Positions 17,234 through 26,506 of a stretch of DNA of 36,854 bases are shown in pieces. Source of the stretch: Chromatiales bacterium (GTDB taxonomy: Bacteria > Pseudomonadota > Gammaproteobacteria > Chromatiales > Chromatiaceae); NCBI GenBank assembly GCA_024712425.1, contig JAKRWE010000010.1, positions 1-36,854 of the forward strand. The letters are read 5' to 3'. The notes beneath the pieces are model-generated. The model saw only the letters and a program-made list of their open reading frames with translations, was not told the DNA's origin and searched no databases. The position numbers and the translations under genes are program-made. How positions within the stretch are numbered: the stretch's first letter is position 1; every line of letters starts with the position of its first letter.

Positions 17234-19733
17234 GGCGTGCCTCCTCGATGGGATGGATATTGGCGGGTGTCGACCTGGCTGTCGAAGGCGCCTCGCGTCC
17301 CAGTGCATGTTGCCGACCCCAGTCGCTGAAGCTGTCGACCGCCACCACGGTCCGGCGCAGGCGTTGCATCTCCTCCAGCGCGCCCAGTTCCTCTGTGTCG
17401 ATCAGACCCTGCGCCAGCGCCTGCCGACCCTGTGTCAGCAGGTCGCGGCCATCGATCAGGCCGCTGCGACGCGCCTTGCCCAGGGTCTTCTCGATCGGCG
17501 CCACGCGGGCGGCCTGCAGGAAGGCCTGTTCGATCTGCCCCTCGCGGAAGGCCGGGTCATCGCTGATGAAGATGCCCCGGGTCAGGCGATCACGGGCGGC
17601 GCCCGGACGCAGCAGGATCGCGGTCACGTCATGGTCGAGACGGTCGTGTGGCTCGGTGAAGGGCGCGCCGGAGGGAAATACCACGATGCGCAACAACCAG
17701 CCCAGTGGGCGCCACGGCAGGTTGCGGAACAGCAGGCGAAAGGCCTCCTGCATCTGGTATGGCGACTGCTCCATGCACCAGTTCACCAGCGGCAGGTCGT
17801 CCTGCTGGCGCCCCTCGTCCTCGAACCGCTTGAGCACGGCGGAGCTCAGGTACAACTCGCTGAGGATGTCGCCGAGGCGTGCGGACAGCCGTTCCTTGCG
17901 CTTGAGTGAGCCGCCCAGGGTCATCATAGCCACGTCGGCGCACAGGGCGAAGGCCGCGCTCATCCAGCGCAGTCGCTGGTAGTAGCGGCGTGCCGGTCCC
18001 CTGACGGGCGCCGAGGAGAGACGGCCGCGCGTCAACCCCAGGAACAGGCTGCGCACCAGGTTGCCGAGCAGGAAACCCAGGTGTTCGAACAGGGCATGGT
18101 CGAAGTCCGCCAGGCCCTGGCAGCGATCGGGATTCTGTGCCGCCTTGAACTCCTTGAGCACCCAGGGATGGGCACGTACCGCACCCTGGCCGAAGATGAT
18201 CATGCTGCGGGTCAGGATGTTGGCGCCCTCGACCGTGATAGCAATCGGTATCGCCTGGTAAACCCGGCCGATCAGGTTGTTGGGTCCCAGGCAGATACCG
18301 CTGCCGCCCTGGATGTCCATGGCGTCGTTGATGCACTGGCGGTATTTTTCGGTGAGGTGATATTTGATGATGGCCGATATCACCGAGGGCCGTTCGCCGA
18401 TGTCGAGACCGCCCAGGGTCAGGTTGCGGGCAGCGTCCATCTGGTAGGTGAGACCGGCGATACGGGCCAGCGGCTTCTCGATGCCCTCGAAGCGGCCGAT
18501 GGGTATGTTGAACTGGCGTCGGATAGCCGCATAGGCGCCGGTATAACGCGATGCCAGCTTGCCCGCGCCCACGCTCAGGGAGGGCAGGGAGATGCCGCGT
18601 CCCTCGGACAGGCATTCGACCAGCATGCGCCAGCCGTGTCCTATTCCTTCGCGGCCGCCGATCAGCTGGGTCAGCGGTACGAATACGTCCCGGCCGCGGT
18701 TGGGGCCGTTCTGGAACGGTATGTCCAGGGGTACATGGCGATCGCCGATCTCGACCCCGGGCGTGTCCCGGGGGGCCAGGGCCAGGGTGATACCGAGGTC
18801 TTGTCGTTCACCCAGCAGCCCATCCGGATCGTAGAGGCGGAAGGCCAGTCCAAGCAGGGTGCAGACCGGTCCGAGGGTGATATAGCGTTTCTCCCAGTTC
18901 AGCCGGACACCCAGCACGTTCTGCTCGCCCCGCCATTCGCCATGACAGATCACGCCGCTGTCCGGAATGGCGCCGGCGTCGGAACCGGCGTCCGGCCCGG
19001 TGAGTGCAAAACAGGGAATCTCCTCGCCGCGTGCCAGTCGGGGCAGGTAGTAATCGCGCTGTTCACGTGTGCCATAGCTCATCAGCAGCTTGCCGGGGCC
19101 GAGCGAGTTGGGAACCATGGCGGTCACGGCCGCGGCCACGCTGCGGCTGGCGAGCTTCATGACCACCTCGGAATGGAGCTGGGCGGAGAAGCCCCTGCCG
19201 CCGTAACGGCGTGGGATGATCAGGCCGAAGAAACCCTCGCTGCGAATGAAATCCCATACCGCCGGTGGCAGGTCCTGCTCCTCGTGCGTGATCTGCCAGT
19301 CGTCCAGCATCCGGCACAGCTGTTCGGTGGGTCCGTCCAGGAAGGCCCGTTCTTCGGTGCTCAGGTGCGGGCGGGGCAGTCGCAGCAGACGTCCCCAGTG
19401 CGGGTTGCCCGAAAAGAGTTCCGCATCCCACCACACGGTACCGGCCTCCAGCGCCTCACGCTCGGTTCGGGACATGCCCGGCATGACCTTGCGGAACTGG
19501 CGCAGCAGCGGCGCGGTGATATAGCGGCGGCGGATGTGGGGCACACCCAACAGCAGCACCGCAGCGGTGGCGAACAACCACAGTGGCACCGATACGTACC
19601 ATCGGATATCGGTGCCCAGGGTCACGCTGGTGAGCCCGACGGCAAAGGCCCCCACCCAGATCGAGATGCCCGGGCCCCAGTAGGCCAGCGCCCACACGGC
19701 GCCGATGGTGATCAGAAGGCCGGTGAGCATCAT
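17208..19733 (-). CDS. fadE: Acyl-CoA dehydrogenase FadE
   Basis: 841 aa; two N-terminal hydrophobic helices; IIPRRYGGRGFSAQLHSEVVMKLASRSVAAAVTAMVPNSLGPGKLLMSYGT, CFALTGPDAGSDAGAIPD, DIQGGSGICLGPNNLIGRVYQAIPI. Confidence 0.95.
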   Translation of the reverse strand: MMLTGLLITIGAVWALAYWGPGISIWVGAFAVGLTSVTLGTDIRWYVSVPLWLFATAAVLLLGVPHIRRRYITAPLLRQFRKVMPGMSRTEREALEAGTVWWDAELFSGNPHWGRLLRLPRPHLSTEERAFLDGPTEQLCRMLDDWQITHEEQDLPPAVWDFIRSEGFFGLIIPRRYGGRGFSAQLHSEVVMKLASRSVAAAVTAMVPNSLGPGKLLMSYGTREQRDYYLPRLARGEEIPCFALTGPDAGSDAGAIPDSGVICHGEWRGEQNVLGVRLNWEKRYITLGPVCTLLGLAFRLYDPDGLLGERQDLGITLALAPRDTPGVEIGDRHVPLDIPFQNGPNRGRDVFVPLTQLIGGREGIGHGWRMLVECLSEGRGISLPSLSVGAGKLASRYTGAYAAIRRQFNIPIGRFEGIEKPLARIAGLTYQMDAARNLTLGGLDIGERPSVISAIIKYHLTEKYRQCINDAMDIQGGSGICLGPNNLIGRVYQAIPIAITVEGANILTRSMIIFGQGAVRAHPWVLKEFKAAQNPDRCQGLADFDHALFEHLGFLLGNLVRSLFLGLTRGRLSSAPVRGPARRYYQRLRWMSAAFALCADVAMMTLGGSLKRKERLSARLGDILSELYLSSAVLKRFEDEGRQQDDLPLVNWCMEQSPYQMQEAFRLLFRNLPWRPLGWLLRIVVFPSGAPFTEPHDRLDHDVTAILLRPGAARDRLTRGIFISDDPAFREGQIEQAFLQAARVAPIEKTLGKARRSGLIDGRDLLTQGRQALAQGLIDTEELGALEEMQRLRRTVVAVDSFSDWGRQHALGREAPSTARSTPANIHPIEEARHDRASSTR

Positions 19734-19755
19734 GTGATGATTCTCCTGTGTCGGT

Positions 19756-20702
19756 TCATGCGCGGTTGCCTCCCAGTTTCCCGAGCCAGCGGGGCAGATG
19801 CAGTCCCTCCTGCTGGGGATCCCCGGTGTCGCCTGTCTCGGCGGCGGTCGGAGATTCCGGCAGCGTTTCGTCTTCGTCAGGCGTTACCTGCGGCATGCCG
19901 TCGCGTTCGTCGTTGTAATAAGCGTCTTCGCTGCTCCACGGAAGCTTGCGGTACAGCCCCAGTTCATCGATGCCCAGGAAGGGGTATTTGATGATGCTGA
20001 AATAGGGTGAGGTATCGAAATCGCGCGGCGCAAATAGCTTGGGGTTGCGTTTGAAGAAGCGGATGCTGCCATCCTCGCCGCGGTCGATGAACGGCAGGAT
20101 GGGGTAGTCGACCGACATGAAGGCCTCGGTGATCAGGGTCGAGCACATGATGCGGGTCGGTTGTCCGGCGTTGTGCTGAAACAGGCTGGAACGCCAGCGC
20201 CGGGGCAGGATGCTCCAGGGAAAGAAAAAGCGCGCCAGATCCAGGATCTGGCGCAGGTCGTAGTCCAGTCCGAGATGACCGATGGCGTACGCGATCACCC
20301 GGTCGGCATCATCCGGTGAAAGGCTGTCGGGACGACAGATGCGCAGATGGTCCTGGCGGTAATGGGAGAGGGGGGTGACGATGGTGCCGCGGCCCATCAG
20401 GGCCTCGATCAACAGGTTTTCGTGCGGGTCGCCGTGGTAGTGTTTTTCGAGCGTCTCCCGCAGTTCCGGATCGCGGATGTCGTGCAGGCGGCCGATGTGC
20501 AGTGCGGCATGGCTCCAGGGGCTCTGGGTGATGACCTTGATGACCTCGGCGACCCGGCTGCGCCCCTCGACCAGCAGCACATCGCCCGGACGGAGTTCGA
20601 AACGCAGGCGTTTGAAGTCACAAAGGGGGGGAGCGGCGGTGGTCCGTCGCGGATCAGCCATTTGATGGCCTTGTCGTAGACCCATTTAACCAGCTTGCGC
20701 AT
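19756..20702 (-). pseudogene. YiiX/YebB-like permuted NlpC/P60 hydrolase, N-terminus frameshifted at a 7-G run
   Basis: MRKLVKWVYDKAIKWLIRDGPPPLPP (frame of ORF 20409-20702) then LCDFKRLRFELRPGDVLLVEGRSRVAEVIKVITQSPWSHAALHIG...PTRIMCSTLITEAF; His-before-Cys order typical of permuted papain-like folds. Break at 20625-20631. Confidence 0.8.
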
Positions 20703-20915
20703 GGCAAACTCCCAAACCTGTATAACCTGGAAGTATAGACCTGGAAATTCAAACAGTTACTTCATATATCATATTAATACAATCGTCCAATTAATATATA
20801 CATGCAAAGTTGTTTGTAAATACAATACGTTATCTAATCAATATATAAATTGGATGAACGTTGAAGTTCAGTGATATACAACAATACTTCGGATGAAGGA
20901 CGGCTCTTCAATACT
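20703..20915 (-). promoter_or_regulatory. AT-rich spacer, likely promoter region of the beta-oxidation operon
   Basis: Strongly AT-rich between GC-rich genes; minus-strand candidates such as TTTACA-N16-TATATT and TTGGAC-N16-TATATG upstream of the YiiX-like start at 20702. Confidence 0.5.
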
Positions 20916-21119
20916 TCAGAAGCGCCGGAACAGCCACAGGATCAAGGTCAGCAGGACGCTGATCACCACCATCGTGGTGATCGGAAAATAGAAAACGCAG
21001 CGCTCCTTTTCTATGACGATGTCGCCTGGAAGCCGTCCAAGCGGCAATTTGCGCAGCCACGGCCAGGACAGGCCGAGGAGCAGGAGCAGCAGGCCGTCAG
21101 CGATCAGGATGCGTTGCAT
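20916..21119 (-). CDS. DUF2905 small membrane protein
   Basis: 67 aa MQRILIADGLLLLLLGLSWPWLRKLPLGRLPGDIVIEKERCVFYFPITTMVVISVLLTLILWLFRRF; LGRLPGDI and PITTM(V)VISV(L)LTLILWL hallmark. Confidence 0.92.
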   Translation of the reverse strand: MQRILIADGLLLLLLGLSWPWLRKLPLGRLPGDIVIEKERCVFYFPITTMVVISVLLTLILWLFRRF

Positions 21120-22242
21120 ACCGCTACCGGTTCCTCGACCGCCGATGCCAGCGTTTGCGGTCGTGTGTGGAAATGCGGCGAGAAACGGACATAACCGCCA
21201 CGGCTGGCGCAGATCACGCCACGGGACATCAGTGCCCGGTAGATTCGTTCGCTATCGTGGCCGGCAATGCTGAACGAGAGAATGCCGGCCCGTTTGGATC
21301 TGGCTTCGGGGGTGACGATCTGCAGGCCGGGAACGGCGCACAGCCGTTCCCGCAGATGATCGATATTGTCCTGCAACAGACGCTCGACAGCCTCGAATCC
21401 CACCTCCTGCAGCAGTGACAGGCTGGCATCCAGCGCATGTATCCCGAGCATGTTGGGGCTGCCGCATTCGAAACGGCGGGCAGTGGGGATGGTCGCCAGT
21501 CGCCGGGTGCATAGTCGCCGGCCTGTGCCCGCATGGCCCAGCCAAACTCGGTCAGTTGCAGCTCGTCACGGATCGCCGGGTTGACGTAGAACAGGCCGAG
21601 CCCCTCGGGCGCTAGCATCCATTTGTGGCCGTCGGCGATCACGAAATCCGCGGGAACCGTATCCAGATCGAAGCGCACCGCGCCCAGGGACTGGATCGCG
21701 TCCACGCACAACAGCACGTTCGTTTCGCGGCAGGCTGCCGAGAGGCGTGCGAGATCCATGCGCAGGCCGGTGGCAAAGTGCACCGAACTGACCGCCATGA
21801 GCCGGGTATCGCCCGTTATCCGGTCGATGAGTGCCTGCTCGGGATCTGCCTCGGCGTTGATATCGACCTGATCGAAGGCCACCCCACGGTCAGCCAACGA
21901 CTCCCACACCACGCGATTGGAGGGGAAGTCGTCTGCGATTCCGATGATCCGGTCTCCCGCATGCCAATCGATCCCGGTGGCGACGAAGGACAGGCCTTCG
22001 GACGTGTTCTTGACCAGCGCGATATCTTCAGAGCAGGGGGCGTTGATCAGCCACGCGAGACGTTCGCGCAAGTTTTGCTCGACGGCCATCCAGTCGGGAT
22101 AGCGCGCGGCGCCGCGGGTCATGTTCTCGAAGGCGAAACGCTGCACGGCCTCGGCCGTGCGTTTGGGCCAGGGGGCGACCGCTGCATGATTGAGATAGCG
22201 GATTCCAGGTTCCAGCGGGAACTCGGCGGGCAGATAGCGCAT
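21104..22242 (-). pseudogene. Class V aminotransferase / cysteine-desulfurase-like protein with one frameshift
   Basis: MRYLPAEFPLEPGIRYLNHAAVAPWPKRTAEAVQRF...VKNTSEGLSFVATG...CVDAIQSLGAVRFDLD...ADGHKWMLAPEGLGLFYV...QAGDYA then in the next frame RRLATIPTARRFECGSPNMLGIHALDASLSLL...GGYVRFSPHFHTRPQ. Break at ~21490-21510. Confidence 0.9.
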
Positions 22243-22330
22243 GAGATGAAGTCCAGGGCGTTATGGGAATATGAACTTTCAAGGTACCCCACATCGATCT
22301 CGATCATACCCCGCGAGGCTCCCTTTCGGG

Positions 22331-22508
22331 CTGTCAACCCAATTCTAAAATGTCCCCTTTTCTCCCAAGCTGAAATGTCCCCTTGGTGAGTCCGGGGTCA
22401 TGAGGGGACGAGGGGGCGCCTCATCTCCAGGGATGGTCCGGTGCAGGCCTGTGGGCCCTGCGGTTGAGTTGGATGGTCTTGGCCTTCTCGACGGTGGCGT
22501 GGATGCTT
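22331..22508. repeat. Direct repeat copy A (ISNCY-type element end)
   Basis: 178 nt CTGTCAACCCAATTCTAAAATGTCCCC...GGTGGCGTGGATGCTT, one visible mismatch to 23129-23306. Confidence 0.9.
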
Positions 22509-22560
22509 TCCTCATCGTCCAAGGGGATGGGAGGCTCGCCTTCGTTGAGGATGCGATAAG
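22331..22560 (-). mobile_element. ISNCY-family transposase 3' fragment with IS end
   Basis: Minus strand reads YRILNEGEPPIPLDDEESIHATVEKAKTIQLNRRAHRPAPDHPWR* (stop at 22421-22423), resembling ISNCY transposase C-termini (...PAPDHPWR); truncated by ISL3-like sequence. Confidence 0.75.
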
Positions 22561-22840
22561 GGGCTCTTCCCCTGATCGAGTGGGTAGTTTAGCGTAGGGG
22601 AGCATGAGAGACGTTGATCTATACACCCAGATACTGGGTATCCAGGCACCTTGGCAGGTCACCGATGTGGAGGTGGATATGCCCCAGGGGCAAGTCACCG
22701 TCCACGTGGAGCGGGAGGCAGGTGCAAAGCTGTGTTGCCCGACCTGTGGTCAACCAGCGCCGGGCTACGACTCGCGACGTCGCCGCTGGCGCCATCTGGA
22801 TACGTGTCAGTACAAGACAATCCCCCTGTGTCAGGATACA
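22561..22840 (+). mobile_element. ISL3-family transposase 5' fragment
   Basis: ORF from 22604: MRDVDLYTQILGIQAPWQVTDVEVDMPQGQVTVHVEREAGAKLCCPTCGQPAPGYDSRRRRWRHLDTCQYKT, the ISL3 N-terminal zinc-ribbon region; then breaks off. Confidence 0.8.
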
Positions 22841-23128
22841 TGTCGCCTCCCCGAGTTGGGGTAAATTAGAGAGCAAACAGGGGGGCGGAAAAGAGGAACC
22901 AATGGCCCGTTATTCAGAAGAACGTAAGGCATCCGTGCTGAAGAAACTGCTACCGCCAAACAACCGGTCCGTAGCGGATGTGGCAAGAGAGGAAGGCATC
23001 TCGGAACCGACGCTATACAACTGGCGCAAGCAGGCGAAGGAGAAGGGCATGCCGGTACCGGGAAGTGGTAAACAGACGGATGATTGGTCAGCCGAGGCCA
23101 AGTTTGCCGCCGTTATTGAAACGGCGCC
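22826..23128 (+). mobile_element. IS3-family OrfA-like transposase fragment
   Basis: ORF from 22902 MARYSEERKASVLKKLLPPNNRSVADVAREEGISEPTLYNWRKQAKEKGMPVPGSGKQTDDWSAEAKFAAVIETA (HTH_Tnp_1-like); truncated at 23129. Confidence 0.75.
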
Positions 23129-23306
23129 CTGTCAACCCAATTCTAAAATGTCCCCTTTTCTCCCAAGCTGAAATGTCCCCTTGGTGAGTCCGGGGTCATG
23201 AGGGGACGAGGGGGCGCCTCATCTCCAGGGATGGTCCGGTGCAGGCCTGTGGGTCCTGCGGTTGAGTTGGATGGTCTTGGCCTTCTCGACGGTGGCGTGG
23301 ATGCTT
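23129..23306. repeat. Direct repeat copy B (ISNCY-type element end)
   Basis: 178 nt matching 22331-22508 with one visible mismatch (GGGTCCTG vs GGGCCCTG). Confidence 0.9.
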
Positions 23307-23592
23307 GGTCGAGGATCTCCTGCCGGAGCGCATCGGCGATCTGGTTGTTGGGGCGCCTGCCCCGGTGGCGGGAAACCAGTCCAGCCGCTCCCTCGGCCCG
23401 GTATCGGACCACCAGGCGCTTGATCTGCCGCACGCTCAAGTCCAACTGCCGTGCCGCCTCTTTCTGCCGCAACTGCCGGTCGACAACCTGCTGAACCACC
23501 CCCAGCCGGTCCACCGTCTTCTGTGTCATCGCAATGGTCTCCTCTGTCACCACCCCTCCCGAAATCAAAAGGGGACATTTTAGAATTGGACA
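23129..23592 (-). mobile_element. Internally deleted ISNCY derivative (MITE-like, ~464 bp)
   Basis: IRs CCAATTCTAAAATGTCCCCTTTT (left) and AAAAGGGGACATTTTAGAATTGG (right); encodes N-terminal MTQKTVDRLGVVQQVVDRQLRQKEAARQLDLSVRQIKRLVVRYRAEGAAGLVSRHRGRRPNNQ fused out of frame to the C-terminal end shared with copy A. Confidence 0.8.
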
Positions 23593-23636
23593 AAGGGGAC
23601 ATTACTGCTTTGGACTAACACAAGATCAGTATTCTG

Positions 23637-23665
23637 TTGCTATATTTCCAGTAATTTCATAAAAT
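23637..23665 (+). promoter_or_regulatory. Candidate sigma70 promoter of the yceD-rpmF-plsX-fab operon
   Basis: TTGCTA - 17 nt - TAAAAT, -10 ending 9 nt before the yceD ATG at 23675. Confidence 0.6.
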
Positions 23666-23674
23666 TGCGCGCTT

Positions 23675-24205
23675 ATGTTGTCGCAGCTACCCGAGCAAGC
23701 GGATCCTCTGCGCCTGTGCGAGCAGGGGAAGGTCTACGAGGGTCGCGTTGCGCTTCAGGGCTTTGCCCGCCTGGCGCCGCTTTTGACCTCTGACGAGGGC
23801 GAAGCGGCTTTTACGTTGCGCTTCGATCAGGATGACGAGGGTCGGGCGCGTATTCGTGGCCGGGTAAGGGCCGATCTGCAGGTGTGTTGTCAGCGATGCA
23901 TGGAGTCCATGCCGCTGGCAGTGGATATGGCGTTCATGCTGAGTCCGGTATCGGGTCCCAAGGAGGCGGAGATGCTGCCCCCGGCGTATGACCCGTTGCT
24001 GCTGGACGGGCAGCTGCTGCATCCCATCGATCTGATCGAAGACGAGTTGATCCTGGCTGTTCCGCCGGCGCCTCGTCACCCGGAAGCGGAATGCGGCGTG
24101 AAGCTGGCGGATTACCGCCGGAACGATGTCCCGGAGGCGGATGTCGAAGCGGAAACCGAAAACCCGTTTGCCGTGTTGCAGCAATTGAAGCGTGATCCGG
24201 ATTAG
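23675..24205 (+). CDS. yceD: YceD family protein (DUF177)
   Basis: 176 aa; VRADLQVCCQRCMESMPLAVD...IDLIEDELILAVPPAPRH...NPFAVLQQLK; upstream of rpmF. Confidence 0.93.
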   Translation: MLSQLPEQADPLRLCEQGKVYEGRVALQGFARLAPLLTSDEGEAAFTLRFDQDDEGRARIRGRVRADLQVCCQRCMESMPLAVDMAFMLSPVSGPKEAEMLPPAYDPLLLDGQLLHPIDLIEDELILAVPPAPRHPEAECGVKLADYRRNDVPEADVEAETENPFAVLQQLKRDPD

Positions 24206-24274
24206 CAGCGCCCGCCGAGGCGGTACCGAATACGGAAACCCGAATACAGAAACCGATTGTCCCAGGAGACGAAC

Positions 24275-24445
24275 ATGGCAGTCCAACAGAACCGTAAAAC
24301 CCCGTCCAAGCGCGGCATGCGTCGCGCACACGATGGCCTCAAGTCCGAAACCCTGTCGGTGGATCCGACCTCGGGTGAAACCCATCTGCGTCACAATGTC
24401 AGCCCCGATGGTTTCTACCGTGGGCGCAAGGTCGTCGAAAAATAA
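24275..24445 (+). CDS. rpmF: 50S ribosomal protein L32
   Basis: [56 protein letters not shown]. Confidence 0.98.
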   Translation: MAVQQNRKTPSKRGMRRAHDGLKSETLSVDPTSGETHLRHNVSPDGFYRGRKVVEK

Positions 24446-24499
24446 GACCGATGATGCGCTGGCAACCGTAAGGCAGCGCCTTTCGGTGCCGAACACCCG

Positions 24500-25525
24500 A
24501 TGAGTTCAAAGATTACCCTGGCACTCGACGCAATGGGTGGTGATCACGGCCCCTCCGTGGTTGTCCCCGCGGCACTGCGCTATGCCAGCGCCAATCCCGA
24601 CTGCTCGCTGGTTCTGGTGGGCCAGGAGTCGGCGCTGCGCGCGTATCTGCCAGATAAGGGATTGCCCCCGCGGGTGAGTATCCGGCATGCCGCCGAGGTG
24701 GTCGGCATGGACGAGTCCCCCGCCAGTGCGTTGCGCGGCAAGAAGGATTCCTCCATGCGGGTCGCGATCAACATGGTCAAGACCGGTGAGGCGGACGCCT
24801 GTGTCAGCGCCGGGAATACCGGCGCCCTGATGGCCACCGCACGTTTCGTGCTCAAGACCATCCCCGGCGTCGATCGCCCGGCTATCATTACCGCGCTGCC
24901 GGCCGTCGAAGGGCGCACCTGGATGCTGGATCTCGGGGCCAATATCGACTCCAACGCAGACCACCTGCTGCAGTTTGCGGTGATGGGCGCGGAGCTCGTG
25001 ACCGCTGTCGAGGGTATCGCTGCGCCCCGGGTCGGGTTGCTGAATATCGGCGAGGAGGAGATCAAGGGTATCGAGTCGGTCAAGCAGGCGCATGTACTGT
25101 TACAGAACAGCGGGCTCAATTATGTTGGGTACGCCGAAGGCGATGACGTCTATCTCAAGGAAGGGTTGGACATCGTCGTTACCGACGGATTTATCGGGAA
25201 TGTTGCGCTCAAGAGCAGCGAGGGTGTGGCCAAGATGATTCGGCACTTCCTGTCGCTAGAATTCAAGCGCAACCTGTTGACCTGGGCGGTCGCGCTGCTG
25301 GCGCTGCCGGTGCTCAAGAATCTCAAGAACCGTATCGATCCCAGACGCTACAATGGCGCCAGCCTCCTGGGACTGAGAGGGATCGTGGTAAAGAGCCATG
25401 GAGGCGCCGACCAGTTCGCCTTTGAACAGGCGATCGGTATTGCACGCAAGGAAGTGGCGGCGGATATCGCCAACCGCATCACCGAGATGGTGGCAAGCCA
25501 ACTCCAGCACAAGGCCAGCGCATGA
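24500..25525 (+). CDS. plsX: Phosphate acyltransferase PlsX
   Basis: 341 aa; [69 protein letters not shown]. Confidence 0.97.
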   Translation: MSSKITLALDAMGGDHGPSVVVPAALRYASANPDCSLVLVGQESALRAYLPDKGLPPRVSIRHAAEVVGMDESPASALRGKKDSSMRVAINMVKTGEADACVSAGNTGALMATARFVLKTIPGVDRPAIITALPAVEGRTWMLDLGANIDSNADHLLQFAVMGAELVTAVEGIAAPRVGLLNIGEEEIKGIESVKQAHVLLQNSGLNYVGYAEGDDVYLKEGLDIVVTDGFIGNVALKSSEGVAKMIRHFLSLEFKRNLLTWAVALLALPVLKNLKNRIDPRRYNGASLLGLRGIVVKSHGGADQFAFEQAIGIARKEVAADIANRITEMVASQLQHKASA

Positions 25526-26499
25526 CCCAATACGCCCGAATCACCGGAACCGGAAGCTATCTGCCGGAGAAGGTGTTGACCAATCACGATCTGGAAAAGA
25601 TGGTCGACACCTCCGATGAATGGATACGTGAGCGTACCGGGATCGTCAAACGGCATATCGCCGCCGAGGGTGAAACCACCTGTGATCTGGCGGAGCAGGC
25701 GGCATTGCGCGCCATGGAGGCCGCCGGCAAGGCGGCGTGCGACATCGACCTGATCGTGCTGGCCACGACAACGCCGGACAAGGTCTTTCCGAGCACGGCC
25801 TGCCTGCTGCAACAGCGCCTGGAAATACACGGTTGTGCCGCCTTTGATGTCCAGGCGGTGTGTACGGGTTTTATCTACGCCTTGGGCGTGGCCGAAAAAT
25901 TCATCCGCTCCGGCAGCCATCACTGTGCCCTGGTGATCGGCGCGGAAACCTTCTCGCGCGTGGTCGACTGGACCGATCGCGGTACCTGCGTGTTGTTCGG
26001 CGATGGTGCGGGCGCCGTGGTGCTCGGGGCCTCCCATGAGCCGGGTATTCATTCCACTCACCTGCATGCGGACGGCTCGTTCGAAAAGCTGCTGCACGTG
26101 CCGGGCGGCGTCTCGCGCGGGTTCGACTTCGATGATGAGGAAGGCGACCCTCATTTCGCCAAGATGCGCGGCAACGAGGTGTTCAAGATAGCCGTCAAGA
26201 CACTGGGGCGGATCGTTGACGAAACGCTCGAGGCCAATGGCATGAAAAAGGCCGATATCGACTGGCTGGTGCCACACCAGGCCAATATCCGGATCATCAA
26301 TGCCGCTGCGCGCAAGCTGAACATGCCGATGGACAACGTGGTGGTGACCGTGGATCAACACGGCAACACCTCGGCGGCCTCGGTGCCGCTGGCGCTGGAT
26401 ACCGCGGTACGCGACGGGCGCATCAAGAAAGGCGAGACCCTGTTGCTGGAGGCCTTTGGTGGCGGCTTCACCTGGGGCTCGGCACTGCTGACCTTCTGA
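25522..26499 (+). CDS. fabH: 3-oxoacyl-ACP synthase III
   Basis: 325 aa; [71 protein letters not shown]. Confidence 0.98.
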   Translation: MTQYARITGTGSYLPEKVLTNHDLEKMVDTSDEWIRERTGIVKRHIAAEGETTCDLAEQAALRAMEAAGKAACDIDLIVLATTTPDKVFPSTACLLQQRLEIHGCAAFDVQAVCTGFIYALGVAEKFIRSGSHHCALVIGAETFSRVVDWTDRGTCVLFGDGAGAVVLGASHEPGIHSTHLHADGSFEKLLHVPGGVSRGFDFDDEEGDPHFAKMRGNEVFKIAVKTLGRIVDETLEANGMKKADIDWLVPHQANIRIINAAARKLNMPMDNVVVTVDQHGNTSAASVPLALDTAVRDGRIKKGETLLLEAFGGGFTWGSALLTF

Positions 26500-26506
26500 G
26501 GTTTCC

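Noticed and set aside
18081-19991. 636-aa ORF antisense to fadE
   Set aside because: Shadow ORF from GC codon bias; no recognisable domain and fadE is well supported.
22604-22864. Intact small regulatory gene
   Set aside because: Sequence is the N-terminal zinc-ribbon region of an ISL3 transposase cut off by another insertion, not an independent gene.
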